DNA of 64,000 bases from Limnomonas spitsbergensis (taxonomy: Eukaryota; Chlorophyta; Chlorophyceae; Chlamydomonadales), in assembly GCA_037349105.1 (NCBI GenBank), contig JAYJMM010000087.1, positions 1,731,501-1,795,500 on the forward strand. The letters run 5' to 3'. The notes beneath the pieces were generated by a model. That model saw only the letters and a list, made by a program, of their open reading frames with translations, was not told the DNA's origin and made no database searches. Positions 12,801-24,800 of this stretch are shown here, piece by piece. Made by a program: the position numbers and the translations under genes. Positions within the stretch are counted from its first letter, which is position 1. Each line of letters begins with the position of its first letter.

Positions 12801-15800
12801 CCCCAAGCCCCCCTCTGCAGGGTCCGGCGCCGAATTCCCCCCCCCCAAGCCCCCCTCTGCAGGGTCCGGCGCCGAATTCCCCCCCCCAAGCCCCCCTCTG
12901 CAGGGTCCGGCGCCGAATTCCCCCCCCCCAAAGCCCCCCTCTGCAGGGTCCGGCGCCGAATTCCCCCCCCCCAAGCCCCCCTCTGCAGGGTCCGGCGCCG
13001 AATTCCCCCCCCCCAAGCCCCCCTCTGCAGGGTCCGGCGCCGAATTCCCCCCCCCAAGCCCCCCTCTGCAGGGTCCGGCGCCGAATTCCCCCCCCCCAAG
13101 CCCCCCTCTGCAGGGTCCGGCGCCGAATTCCCCCCCCCCCAAGCCCCCCTCTGCAGGGTCCGGCGCCGAATTCCCCCCCCCCAAGCCCCCCTCTGCAGGG
13201 TCCGGCGCCGAATTCCCCCCCCCAAGCCCCCCTCTGCAGGGTCCGGCGCCGAATTCCCCCCCCCCAAGCCCCCCTCTGCAGGGTCCGGCGCCGAATTCCC
13301 CCCCCCCAAGCCCCCCTCTGCAGGGTCCGGCGCCGAATTCCCCCCCCCAAGCCCCCCTCTGCAGGGTCCGGCGCCGAATTCCCCCCCCCCAAGCCCCCCT
13401 CTGCAGGGTCCGGCGCCGAATTCCCCCCCCCCAAGCCCCCCTCTGCAGGGTCCGGCGCCGAATTCCCCCCCCCCAAGCCCCCCTCTGCAGGGTCCGGCGC
13501 CGAATTCCCCCCCCCAAGCCCCCCTCTGCAGGGTCCGGCGCCGAATTCCCCCCCCCCAAGCCCCCCTCTGCAGGGTCCGGCGCCGAATTCCCCCCCCCAA
13601 GCCCCCCTCTGCAGGGTCCGGCGCCGAATTCCCCCCCCCCAAGCCCCCCTCTGCAGGGTCCGGCGCCGAATTCCCCCCCCCCAAGCCCCCCTCTGCAGGG
13701 TCCGGCGCCGAATTCCCCCCCCCCAAGCCCCCCTCTGCAGGGTCCGGCGCCGAATTCCCCCCCCCCAAGCCCCCCTCTGCAGGGTCCGGCGCCGAATTCC
13801 CCCCCCCCAAGCCCCCCTCTGCAGGGTCCGGCGCCGAATTCCCCCCCCCCAAGCCCCCCTCTGCAGGGTCCGGCGCCGAATTCCCCCCCCCCAAGCCCCC
13901 CTCTGCAGGGTCCGGCGCCGAATTCCCCCCCCCCAAGCCCCCCTCTGCAGGGTCCGGCGCCGAATTCCCCCCCCCAAGCCCCCCTCTGCAGGGTCCGGCG
14001 CCGAATTCCCCCCCCAAGCCCCCCTCTGCAGGGTCCGGCGCCGAATTCCCCCCCCCCAAGCCCCCCTCTGCAGGGTCCGGCGCCGAATTCCCCCCCCCCA
14101 AGCCCCCCTCTGCAGGGTCCGGCGCCGAATTCCCCCCCCCCAAGCCCCCCTCTGCAGGGTCCGGCGCCGAATTCCCCCCCCCCAAGCCCCCCTCTGCAGG
14201 GTCCGGCGCCGAATTCCCCCCCCCCAAGCCCCCCTCTGCAGGGTCCGGCGCCGAATTCCCCCCCCAAGCCCCCCTCTGCAGGGTCCGGCGCCGAATTCCC
14301 CCCCCCCAAGCCCCCCTCTGCAGGGTCCGGCGCCGAATTCCCCCCCCCCAAGCCCCCCTCTGCAGGGTCCGGCGCCGAATTCCCCCCCCCAAGCCCCCCT
14401 CTGCAGGGTCCGGCGCCGAATTCCCCCCCCAAGCCCCCCTCTGCAGGGTCCGGCGCCGAATTCCCCCCCCCCAAGCCCCCCTCTGCAGGGTCCGGCGCCG
14501 AATTCCCCCCCCCAAGCCCCCCTCTGCAGGGTCCGGCGCCGAATTCCCCCCCCCAAGCCCCCCTCTGCAGGGTCCGGCGCCGAATTCCCCCCCCCCAAGC
14601 CCCCCTCTGCAGGGTCCGGCGCCGAATTCCCCCCCCCCAAGCCCCCCTCTGCAGGGTCCGGCGCCGAATTCCCCCCCCCCAAGCCCCCCTCTGCAGGGTC
14701 CGGCGCCGAATTCCCCCCCCCCAAGCCCCCCTCTGCAGGGTCCGGCGCCGAATTCCCCCCCCCCAAGCCCCCCTCTGCAGGGTCCGGCGCCGAATTCCCC
14801 CCCCCCAAGCCCCCCTCTGCAGGGTCCGGCGCCGAATTCCCCCCCCCCAAGCCCCCCTCTGCAGGGTCCGGCGCCGAATTCCCCCCCCCAAGCCCCCCTC
14901 TGCAGGGTCCGGCGCCGAATTCCCCCCCCAAGCCCCCCTCTGCAGGGTCCGGCGCCGAATTCCCCCCCCCCAAGCCCCCCTCTGCAGGGTCCGGCGCCGA
15001 ATTCCCCCCCCCAAGCCCCCCTCTGCAGGGTCCGGCGCCGAATTCCCCCCCCCCAAGCCCCCCTCTGCAGGGTCCGGCGCCGAATTCCCCCCCCCCAAGC
15101 CCCCCTCTGCAGGGTCCGGCGCCGAATTCCCCCCCCCCAAGCCCCCCTCTGCAGGGTCCGGCGCCGAATTCCCCCCCCCCAAGCCCCCCTCTGCAGGGTC
15201 CGGCGCCGAATTCCCCCCCCCCAAGCCCCCCTCTGCAGGGTCCGGCGCCGAATTCCCCCCCCCCAAGCCCCCCTCTGCAGGGTCCGGCGCCGAATTCCCC
15301 CCCCCCAAGCCCCCCTCTGCAGGGTCCGGCGCCGAATTCCCCCCCCCAAGCCCCCCTCTGCAGGGTCCGGCGCCGAATTCCCCCCCCCAAGCCCCCCTCT
15401 GCAGGGTCCGGCGCCGAATTCCCCCCCCCCAAGCCCCCCTCTGCAGGGTCCGGCGCCGAATTCCCCCCCCCCAAGCCCCCCTCTGCAGGGTCCGGCGCCG
15501 AATTCCCCCCCCCCAAGCCCCCCTCTGCAGGGTCCGGCGCCGAATTCCCCCCCCCCAAGCCCCCCTCTGCAGGGTCCGGTGCCGAATTCCCCCCCCCAGG
15601 CCCCCCTCTGCAGGGTCCGGCGCCGAATTCCCCCCCCCAAGCCCCCCTCTGCAGGGTCCGGCGCCGAATTCCCCCCCCCCAAGCCCCCCTCTGCAGGGTC
15701 CGGCGCCGAATTCCCCCCCCCCAAGCCCCCCTCTGCAGGGTCCGGCGCCGAATTCCCCCCCCCCAAGCCCCCCTCTGCAGGGTCCGGCGCCGAATTCCCC

Positions 15801-18800
15801 CCCCCAAGCCCCCCTCTGCAGGGTCCGGCGCCGAATTCCCCCCCCCCAAGCCCCCCTCTGCAGGGTCCGGCGCCGAATTCCCCCCCCTAAGCCCCCCTCT
15901 GCAGGGTCCGGCGCCGAATTCCCCCCCCCCAAGCCCCCCTCTGCAGGGTCCGGCGCCGAATTCCCCCCCCCCAAGCCCCCCTCTGCAGGGTCCGGCGCCG
16001 AATTCCCCCCCCCAAGCCCCCCTCTGCAGGGTCCGGCGCCGAATTCCCCCCCCCAAGCCCCCCTCTGCAGGGTCCGGCGCCGAATTCCCCCCCCCCAAGC
16101 CCCCCTCTGCAGGGTCCGGCGCCGAATTCCCCCCCCCCAAGCCCCCCTCTGCAGGGTCCGGCGCCGAATTCCCCCCCCCCAAGCCCCCCTCTGCAGGGTC
16201 CGGCGCCGAATTCCCCCCCCCCAAGCCCCCCTCTGCAGGGTCCGGCGCCGAATTCCCCCCCCCAAGCCCCCCTCTGCAGGGTCCGGCGCCGAATTCCCCC
16301 CCCCCAAGCCCCCCTCTGCAGGGTCCGGCGCCGAATTCCCCCCCCCCAAACCCCCCTCTGCAGGGTCCGGCGCCGAATTCCCCCCCCCCAAGCCCCCCTC
16401 TGCAGGGTCCGGCGCCGAATTCCCCCCCCCCAAGCCCCCCTCTGCAGGGTCCGGCGCCGAATTCCCCCCCCCAAGCCCCCCTCTGCAGGGTCCGGCGCCG
16501 AATTCCCCCCCCCCAAGCCCCCCTCTGCAGGGTCCGGCGCCGAATTCCCCCCCCCCAAGCCCCCCTCTGCAGGGTCCGGCGCCGAATTCCCCCCCCCAAG
16601 CCCCCCTCTGCAGGGTCCGGCGCCGAATTCCCCCCCCCCAAGCCCCCCTCTGCAGGGTCCGGCGCCGAATTCCCCCCCCCCAAGCCCCCCTCTGCAGGGT
16701 CCGGCGCCGAATTCCCCCCCCCCAAGCCCCCCTCTGCAGGGTCCGGCGCCGAATTCCCCCCCCCCCAAGCCCCCCTCTGCAGGGTCCGGCGCCGAATTCC
16801 CCCCCCCCAAGCCCCCCTCTGCAGGGTCCGGCGCCGAATTCCCCCCCCCCAAGCCCCCCTCTGCAGGGTCCGGCGCCGAATTCCCCCCCCCAAGCCCCCC
16901 TCTGCAGGGTCCGGCGCCGAATTCCCCCCCCCAAGCCCCCCTCTGCAGGGTCCGGCGCCGAATTCCCCCCCCCAAGCCCCCCTCTGCAGGGTCCGGCGCC
17001 GAATTCCCCCCCCCCAAGCCCCCCTCTGCAGGGTCCGGCGCCGAATTCCCCCCCCCCAAGCCCCCCTCTGCAGGGTCCGGCGCCGAATTCCCCCCCCCCA
17101 AGCCCCCCTCTGCAGGGTCCGGCGCCGAATTCCCCCCCCACAAGCCCCCCTCTGCAGGGTCCGGCGCCGAATTCCCCCCCCCCAAGCCCCCCTCTGCAGG
17201 GTCCGGCGCCGAATTCCCCCCCCCAAGCCCCCCTCTGCAGGGTCCGGCGCCGAATTCCCCCCCCCCAAGCCCCCCTCTGCAGGGTCCGGCGCCGAATTCC
17301 CCCCCCCCCAAGCCCCCCTCTGCAGGGTCCGGCGCCGAATTCCCCCCCCCCAAGCCCCCCTCTGCAGGGTCCGGCGCCGAATTCCCCCCCCCAAGCCCCC
17401 CTCTGCAGGGTCCGGCGCCGAATTCCCCCCCCCCAAACCCCCCTCTGCAGGGTCCGGCGCCGAATTCCCCCCCCCCAAGCCCCCCTCTGCAGGGTCCGGC
17501 GCCGAATTCCCCCCCCCCAAGCCCCCCTCTGCAGGGTCCGGCGCCGAATTCCCCCCCCCAAGCCCCCCTCTGCAGGGTCCGGCGCCGAATTCCCCCCCCC
17601 CAAGCCCCCCTCTGCAGGGTCCGGCGCCGAATTCCCCCCCCCCAAGCCCCCCTCTGCAGGGTCCGGCGCCGAATTCCCCCCCCCAAGCCCCCCTCTGCAG
17701 GGTCCGGCGCCGAATTCCCCCCCCCCAAGCCCCCCTCTGCAGGGTCCGGCGCCGAATTCCCCCCCCCCAAGCCCCCCTCTGCAGGGTCCGGCGCCGAATT
17801 CCCCCCCCCCAAGCCCCCTCTGCAGGGTCCGGCGCCGAATTCCCCCCCCCCAAGCCCCCCTCTGCAGGGTCCGGCGCCGAATTCCCCCCCCCCAAGCCCC
17901 CCTCTGCAGGGTCCGGCGCCGAATTCCCCCCCCCCCAAGCCCCCCTCTGCAGGGTCCGGCGCCGAATTCCCCCCCCCAAGCCCCCCTCTGCAGGGTCCGG
18001 CGCCGAATTCCCCCCCCCCAAGCCCCCCTCTGCAGGGTCCGGCGCCGAATTCCCCCCCCCCAAGCCCCCCTCTGCAGGGTCCGGCGCCGAATTCCCCCCC
18101 CCCAAGCCCCCCTCTGCAGGGTCCGGCGCCGAATTCCCCCCCCCAAGCCCCCCTCTGCAGGGTCCGGCGCCGAATTCCCCCCCCCCAAGCCCCCCTCTGC
18201 AGGGTCCGGCGCCGAATTCCCCCCCCCCAAGCCCCCCTCTGCAGGGTCCGGCGCCGAATTCCCCCCCCCAAGCCCCCCTCTGCAGGGTCCGGCGCCGAAT
18301 TCCCCCCCCCCAAGCCCCCCTCTGCAGGGTCCGGCGCCGAATTCCCCCCCCCCAAGCCCCCCTCTGCAGGGTCCGGCGCCGAATTCCCCCCCCCCAAGCC
18401 CCCCTCTGCAGGGTCCGGCGCCGAATTCCCCCCCCCCAAGCCCCCCTCTGCAGGGTCCGGCGCCGAATTCCCCCCCCCCAAGCCCCCCTCTGCAGGGTCC
18501 GGCGCCGAATTCCCCCCCCCCAAGCCCCCCTCTGCAGGGTCCGGCGCCGAATTCCCCCCCCCAAGCCCCCCTCTGCAGGGTCCGGCGCCGAATTCCCCCC
18601 CCCCAAGCCCCCCTCTGCAGGGTCCGGCGCCGAATTCCCCCCCCCCAAGCCCCCCTCTGCAGGGTCCGGACCGAATTCCCCCCCCCCAAGCCCCCCTCTG
18701 CAGGGTCCGGCGCCGAATTCCCCCCCCCAAGCCCCCCTCTGCAGGGTCCGGCGCCGAATTCCCCCCCCCCAAGCCCCCCTCTGCAGGGTCCGGCGCCGAA

Positions 18801-21800
18801 TTCCCCCCCCCAAGCCCCCCTCTGCAGGGTCCGGCGCCGAATTCTCCCCCCCCAAGCCCCCCTCTGCAGGGTCCGGCGCCGAATTCCCCCCCCCAAGCCC
18901 CCCTCTGCAGGGTCCGGCGCCGAATTCCCCCCCCCCAAGCCCCCCTCTGCAGGGTCCGGCGCCGAATTCCCCCCCCCAAGCCCCCCTCTGCAGGGTCCGG
19001 CGCCGAATTCCCCCCCCCCAAGCCCCCCTCTGCAGGGTCCGGCGCCGAATTCCCCCCCCCAAGCCCCCCTCTGCAGGGTCCGGCGCCGAATTCCCCCCCC
19101 CAAGCCCCCCTCTGCAGGGTCCGGCGCCGAATTCCCCCCCCCCAAGCCCCCCTCTGCAGGGTCCGGCGCCGAATTCCCCCCCCCAAGCCCCCCTCTGCAG
19201 GGTCCGGCGCCGAATTCCCCCCCCCCAAGCCCCCCTCTGCAGGGTCCGGCGCCGAATTCCCCCCCCCCAAGCCCCCCTCTGCAGGGTCCGGCGCCGAATT
19301 CCCCCCCCCCCAAGCCCCCCTCTGCAGGGTCCGGCGCCGAATTCCCCCCCCCAAGCCCCCCTCTGCAGGGTCCGGCGCCGAATTCCCCCCCCCCAAGCCC
19401 CCCTCTGCAGGGTCCGGCGCCGAATTCCCCCCCCCAAGCCCCCCTCTGCAGGGTCCGGCGCCGAATTCCCCCCCCCCAAGCCCCCCTCTGCAGGGTCCGG
19501 CGCCGAATTCCCCCCCCCCAAGCCCCCCTCTGCAGGGTCCGGCGCCGAATTCCCCCCCCCCAAGCCCCCCTCTGCAGGGTCCGGCGCCGAATTCCCCCCC
19601 CCCAAGCCCCCCTCTGCAGGGTCCGGCGCCGAATTCCCCCCCCCCAAGCCCCCCTCTGCAGGGTCCGGCGCCGAATTCCCCCCCCCAAGCCCCCCTCTGC
19701 AGGGTCCGGCGCCGAATTCCCCCCCCCAAGCCCCCCTCTGCAGGGTCCGGCGCCGAATTCCCCCCCCCCAAGACCCCCTCTGCAGGGTCCGGCGCCGAAT
19801 TCCCCCCCCCCAAGCCCCCCTCTGCAGGGTCCGGCGCCGAATTCCCCCCCCCAAGCCCCCTTCTGCAGGGTCCGGCGCCGAATTCCCCCCCCCCAAGCCC
19901 CCCTCTGCAGGGTCCGGCGCCGAATTCCCCCCCCCAAGCCCCCCTCTGCAGGGTCCGGCGCCGAATTCCCCCCCCCCAAGCCCCCCTCTGCAGGGTCCGG
20001 CGCCGAATTCCCCCCCCCCAAGCCCCCCTCTGCAGGGTCCGGCGCCGAATTCCCCCCCCCAAGCCCCCCTCTGCAGGGTCCGGCGCCGAATTCCCCCCCC
20101 CCCAAGCCCCCCTCTGCAGGGTCCGGCGCCGAATTCCCCCCCCCCCAAGCCCCCCTCTGCAGGGTCCGGCGCCGAATTCCCCCCCCCCAAGCCCCCCTCT
20201 GCAGGGTCCGGCGCCGAATTCCCCCCCCCCAAGCCCCCCTCTGCAGGGTCCGGCGCCGAATTCCCCCCCCCCAAGCCCCCCTCTGCAGGGTCCGGCGCCG
20301 AATTCCCCCCCCCCAAGCCCCCCTCTGCAGGGTCCTGCGCCGAATTCCCCCCCCCAAGCCCCCCTCTGCAGGGTCCGGCGCCGAATTCCCCCCCCCAAGC
20401 CCCCCTCTGCAGGATCCGGCGCCGAATTCCCCCCCCACAAGCCCCCCTCTGCAGGGTCCGGCGCCGAATTCCCCCCCCCCAAGCCCCCCTCTGCAGGGTC
20501 CGGCGCCGAATTCCCCCCCCCCAAGCCCCCCTCTGCAGGGTCCGGCGCCGAATTCCCCCCCCCCAAGCCCCCCTCTGCAGGGTCCGGCGCCGAATTCCCC
20601 CCCCCCAAGCCCCCCTCTGCAGGGTCCGGCGCCGAATTCCCCCCCCCCAAGCCCCCCTCTGCAGGGTCCGGCGCCGAATTCCCCCCCCCAAGCCCCCCTC
20701 TGCAGGGTCCGGCGCCGAATTCCCCCCCCCCCAAGCCCCCCTCTGCAGGGTCCGGCGCCGAATTCCCCCCCCCCAAGCCCCCCTCTGCAGGGTCCGGCGC
20801 CGAATTCCCCCCCCCCAAGCCCCCCTCTGCAGGGTCCGGCGCCGAATTCCCCCCCCCCAAGCCCCCCTCTGCAGGGTCCTGCGCCGAATTCCCCCCCCCA
20901 AGCCCCCCTCTGCAGGGTCCGGCGCCGAATTCCCCCCCCCAAGCCCCCCTCTGCAGGATCCGGCGCCGAATTCCCCCCCCACAAGCCCCCCTCTGCAGGG
21001 TCCGGCGCCGAATTCCCCCCCCCCAAGCCCCCCTCTGCAGGGTCCGGCGCCGAATTCCCCCCCCCCAAGCCCCCCTCTGCAGGGTCCGGCGCCGAATTCC
21101 CCCCCCCCAAGCCCCCCTCTGCAGGGTCCGGCGCCGAATTCCCCCCCCCCAAGCCCCCCTCTGCAGGGTCCGGCGCCGAATTCCCCCCCCCAAGCCCCCC
21201 TCTGCAGGGTCCGGCGCCGAATTCCCCCCCCCCAAGCCCCCCTCTGCAGGGTCCGGCGCCGAATTCCCCCCCCCAAGCCCCCCTCTGCAGGGTCCGGCGC
21301 CGAATTCCCCCCCCCCAAGCCCCCCTCTGCAGGGTCCGGCGCCGAATTCCCCCCCCCAAGCCCCCCTCTGCAGGGTCTGGCGCCGAATTCCCCCCCCCAA
21401 GCCCCCCTCTGCAGGGTCCGGCGCCGAATTCCCCCCCCCAAGCCCCCCTCTGCAGGGTCCGGCGCCGAATTCCCCCCCCCCAAGCCCCCCTCTGCAGGGT
21501 CCGGCGCCGAATTCCCCCCCCCCCAAGCCCCCCTCTGCAGGGTCCGGCGCCGAATTCCCCCCCCCAAGCCCCCCTCTGCAGGGTCCGGCGCCGAATTCCC
21601 CCCCCCAAAGCCCCCCTCTGCAGGGTCCGGCGCCGAATTCCCCCCCCCCAAGCCCCCCTCTGCAGGGTCCGGCGCCGAATTCCCCCCCCCCAAGCCCCCC
21701 TCTGCAGGGTCCGGCGCCGAATTCCCCCCCCCCAAGCCCCCCTCTGCAGGGTCCGGCGCCGAATTCCCCCCCCCCAAGCCCCCCTCTGCAGGGTCCGGCG

Positions 21801-24800
21801 CCGAATTCCCCCCCCCAAGCCCCCCTCTGCAGGGTCCGGCGCCGAATTCCCCCCCCCAAGCCCCCCTCTGCAGGGTCCGGCGCCGAATTCCCCCCCCCCA
21901 AGCCCCCCTCTGCAGGGTCCGGCGCCGAATTCCCCCCCCCCAAGCCCCCCTCTGCAGGGTCCGGCGCCGAATTCCCCCCCCCAAGCCCCCCTCTGCAGGG
22001 TCCGGCGCCGAATTCCCCCCCCCAAGCCCCCCTCTGCAGGGTCCGGCGCCGAATTCCCCCCCCCCAAGCCCCCCTCTGCAGGGTCCGGCGCCGAATTCCC
22101 CCCCCCCCCAAGCCCCCCTCTGCAGGGTCCGGCGCCGAATTCCCCCCCCCCCAAGCCCCCCTCTGCAGGGTCCGGCGCCGAATTCCCCCCCCCAAGCCCC
22201 CCTCTGCAGGGTCCGGCGCCGAATTCCCCCCCCCCCAAGCCCCCCTCTGCAGGGTCCGGCGCCGAATTCCCCCCCCCCAAGCCCCCCTCTGCAGGGTCCG
22301 GCGCCGAATTCCCCCCCAAGCCCCCCTCTGCAGGGTCCGGCGCCGAATTCCCCCCCCCAAGCCCCCCTCTGCAGGGTCCGGCGCCGAATTCCCCCCCCCA
22401 AAGCCCCCCTCTGCAGGGTCCGGCGCCGAATTCCCCCCCCCCAAGCCCCCCTCTGCAGGGTCCGGCGCCGAATTCCCCCCCCCAAGCCCCCCTCTGCAGG
22501 GTCCGGCGCCGAATTCCCCCCCCAAGCCCCCCTCTGCAGGGTCCGGCGCCGAATTCCCCCCCCCAAGCCCCCCTCTGCAGGGTCCGGCGCCGAATTCCCC
22601 CCCCCCAAGCCCCCCTCCTCCCTCACCAATTTCAGGGCTGCGGTGGCTCCCCCTGTGAGAACAAGCTCAAACTCCCCAACAGGAGTGCGCATGCAATATC
22701 TCCAGGGTCAGGTGCTGAAGTCCCCCCCCCTCAACCCCCCCCCCCCCTTCCCCCCTTACCAATTTGATAGCTGCGGTGGCTCCCCCTGTGAGAACGACCT
22801 CGTACTCCCCAACGGGAGCGCGCAGCATCTCCAGGGTCAAGCGCCGGAGTTCGCTGTCGGCCGCGTCTGTGGCGCCGCCTCCGTTGCCCGTGCTGCGTTG
22901 GGAGAAAATATGGGTCGGACAAGGTCAGGGAGGGTGCGTGGATAGAGCCAGAGGCGAACCTCACAGCATCTCGACTCCCTCTAGGAGGAGACGATTGGAT
23001 TTATTTCCTCTTTCCGCAACTCCTCGAGGGGATGGTGGCACAGCCGCTCTAGCCCTTGCCGCATCGGGAGGAACGTGAATGGGACGAGCTCAGGGAGGAT
23101 GCGTGGCCAGAGCAAGGGGAGAACCTCAAAACAACCAACTCCCTCCAGGTGGAGAAATTGCAAGGTTCCCCCCTCTTTGTGAGGTTGGTGGCACCGCTGC
23201 CCTTGCCCACGCAGTGTCTATAAGGTGGGTATGAAATGGTATGTAAGGGCCTGCCTCCCTGACAGGTTCAACAGGGTGCAAGGGTAGGCAGGGCTTGCCT
23301 CCCTAACAGGTTTAACAGGGTGCAAGGGTAGGCAGGGCTTGCCTCCCTGACAGGTTCAACAGGGTGCAAGGGTAGACAGGGCTTGCCTCCCTAACAGGTT
23401 CAACAGGGTGCAAGGGTAGGCAGGGCTTGCCTCCCTGACAGGTTTAACAGGGTGCAAGGGTAGGCAGGGCTTGCCTCCCTGACAGGTTTAACAGGGTGCA
23501 AGGGTAGGCAGGGCTTGCCTCCCTAACAGGTTTAACAGGGTGCAAGGGTAGGCAGGGCTTGCCTCCCTGGCAGGTTTAACAGGGTGCAAGGGTAGGCAGG
23601 GCTTGCCTCCCTGACAGGTTTAACAGGGTGAAAGGGTAGGCAGGGCTTGCCTCCCTGACAGGTTTAACAGGGTGCAAGGGTAGGCAGGGCTTGCCTCCCT
23701 GACAGGTTTAACAGGGTGCAAGGGTAGGCAGGGCTTGCCTCCCTGACAGGTTTAACAGGGTGCAAGGGTAGACAGGGCTTGCCTCCCTGACAGGTTCAAC
23801 AGGGTGAAAGGGTAGGCAGGGCTTGCCTCCCTGGCAGGTTTAACAGGGTGCAAGGGTAGGCATGGCTTGCCACCCTGACAGGTTCAACAGGGTGAAAGGG
23901 TAGGCAGGGCTTGCCTCCCTGACAGGTTTAACAGGGTGAAAGGGTAGGCAGGGCTTGCCTCCCTGGCAGGTTTAACAGGGTGCAAGGGTAGGCAGGGCTT
24001 GCCTCCCTGACAGGTTTAACAGGGTGAAAGGGTAGGCATGGCTTGCCTCCCTGGCAGGTTTAACAGGGTGCAAGGGTAGGCAGGGCTTGCCTCCCTGACA
24101 GGTTTAACAGGGTGCAAGGGTAGGCATGGCTTGCCTCCCTGACATGTTTAACAGGGTGCAAGGGTAGGCAGGGCTTGCCTCCCTGACAGGTTTAACAGGG
24201 TGAAAGGGTAGGCATGGCTTGCCTCCCTGGCAGGTTTAACAGGGTGCAAGGGTAGGCAGGGCTTGCCTCCCTGACAGGTTCAACAGGGTGCAAGGGTAGG
24301 CAGGGCTTGCCTCCCTGACAGGTTTAACAGGGTGCAAGGGTAGGCAGGGCTTGCCTCCCTGGCAGGTTTAACAGGGTGCAAGGGTAGGCAGGGCTTGCCT
24401 CCCTAACAGGTTTAACAGGGTGCAAGGGTAGGCAGGGCTTGCCTCCCTGGCAGGTTTAACAGGGTGCAAGGGTAGGCAGGGCTTGCCTCCCTGACAGGTT
24501 CAACAGGGTGCAAGGGTAGGCAGGGCTTGCCTCCCTGACAGGTTTAACAGGGTGCAAGGGTAGGCAGGGCTTGCCTCCCTGGCAGGTTTAACAGGGTGCA
24601 AGGGTAGGCAGGGCTTGCCTCCCTGACAGGTTTAACAGGGTGCAAGGGTAGGCAGGGCTTGCCTCCCTGACAGGTTCAACAGGGTGCAAGGGTAGGCAGG
24701 GCTTGCCTCCCTGACAGGTTTAACAGGGTGCAAGGGTAGGCAGGGCTTGCCTCCCTGACAGGTTCAACAGGGTGCAAGGGTAGGCAGGGCTTGCCTCCCT

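Noticed and set aside
8820..22945. Reading frames of 2,000-4,700 codons on both strands (Pro/Ala/Gly-rich)
   Set aside because: They are created by a 42-bp satellite without stop codons. All frames are open at once on both strands, the phase shifts with every C-run length change, and the array lies in an intron of MOCOS.
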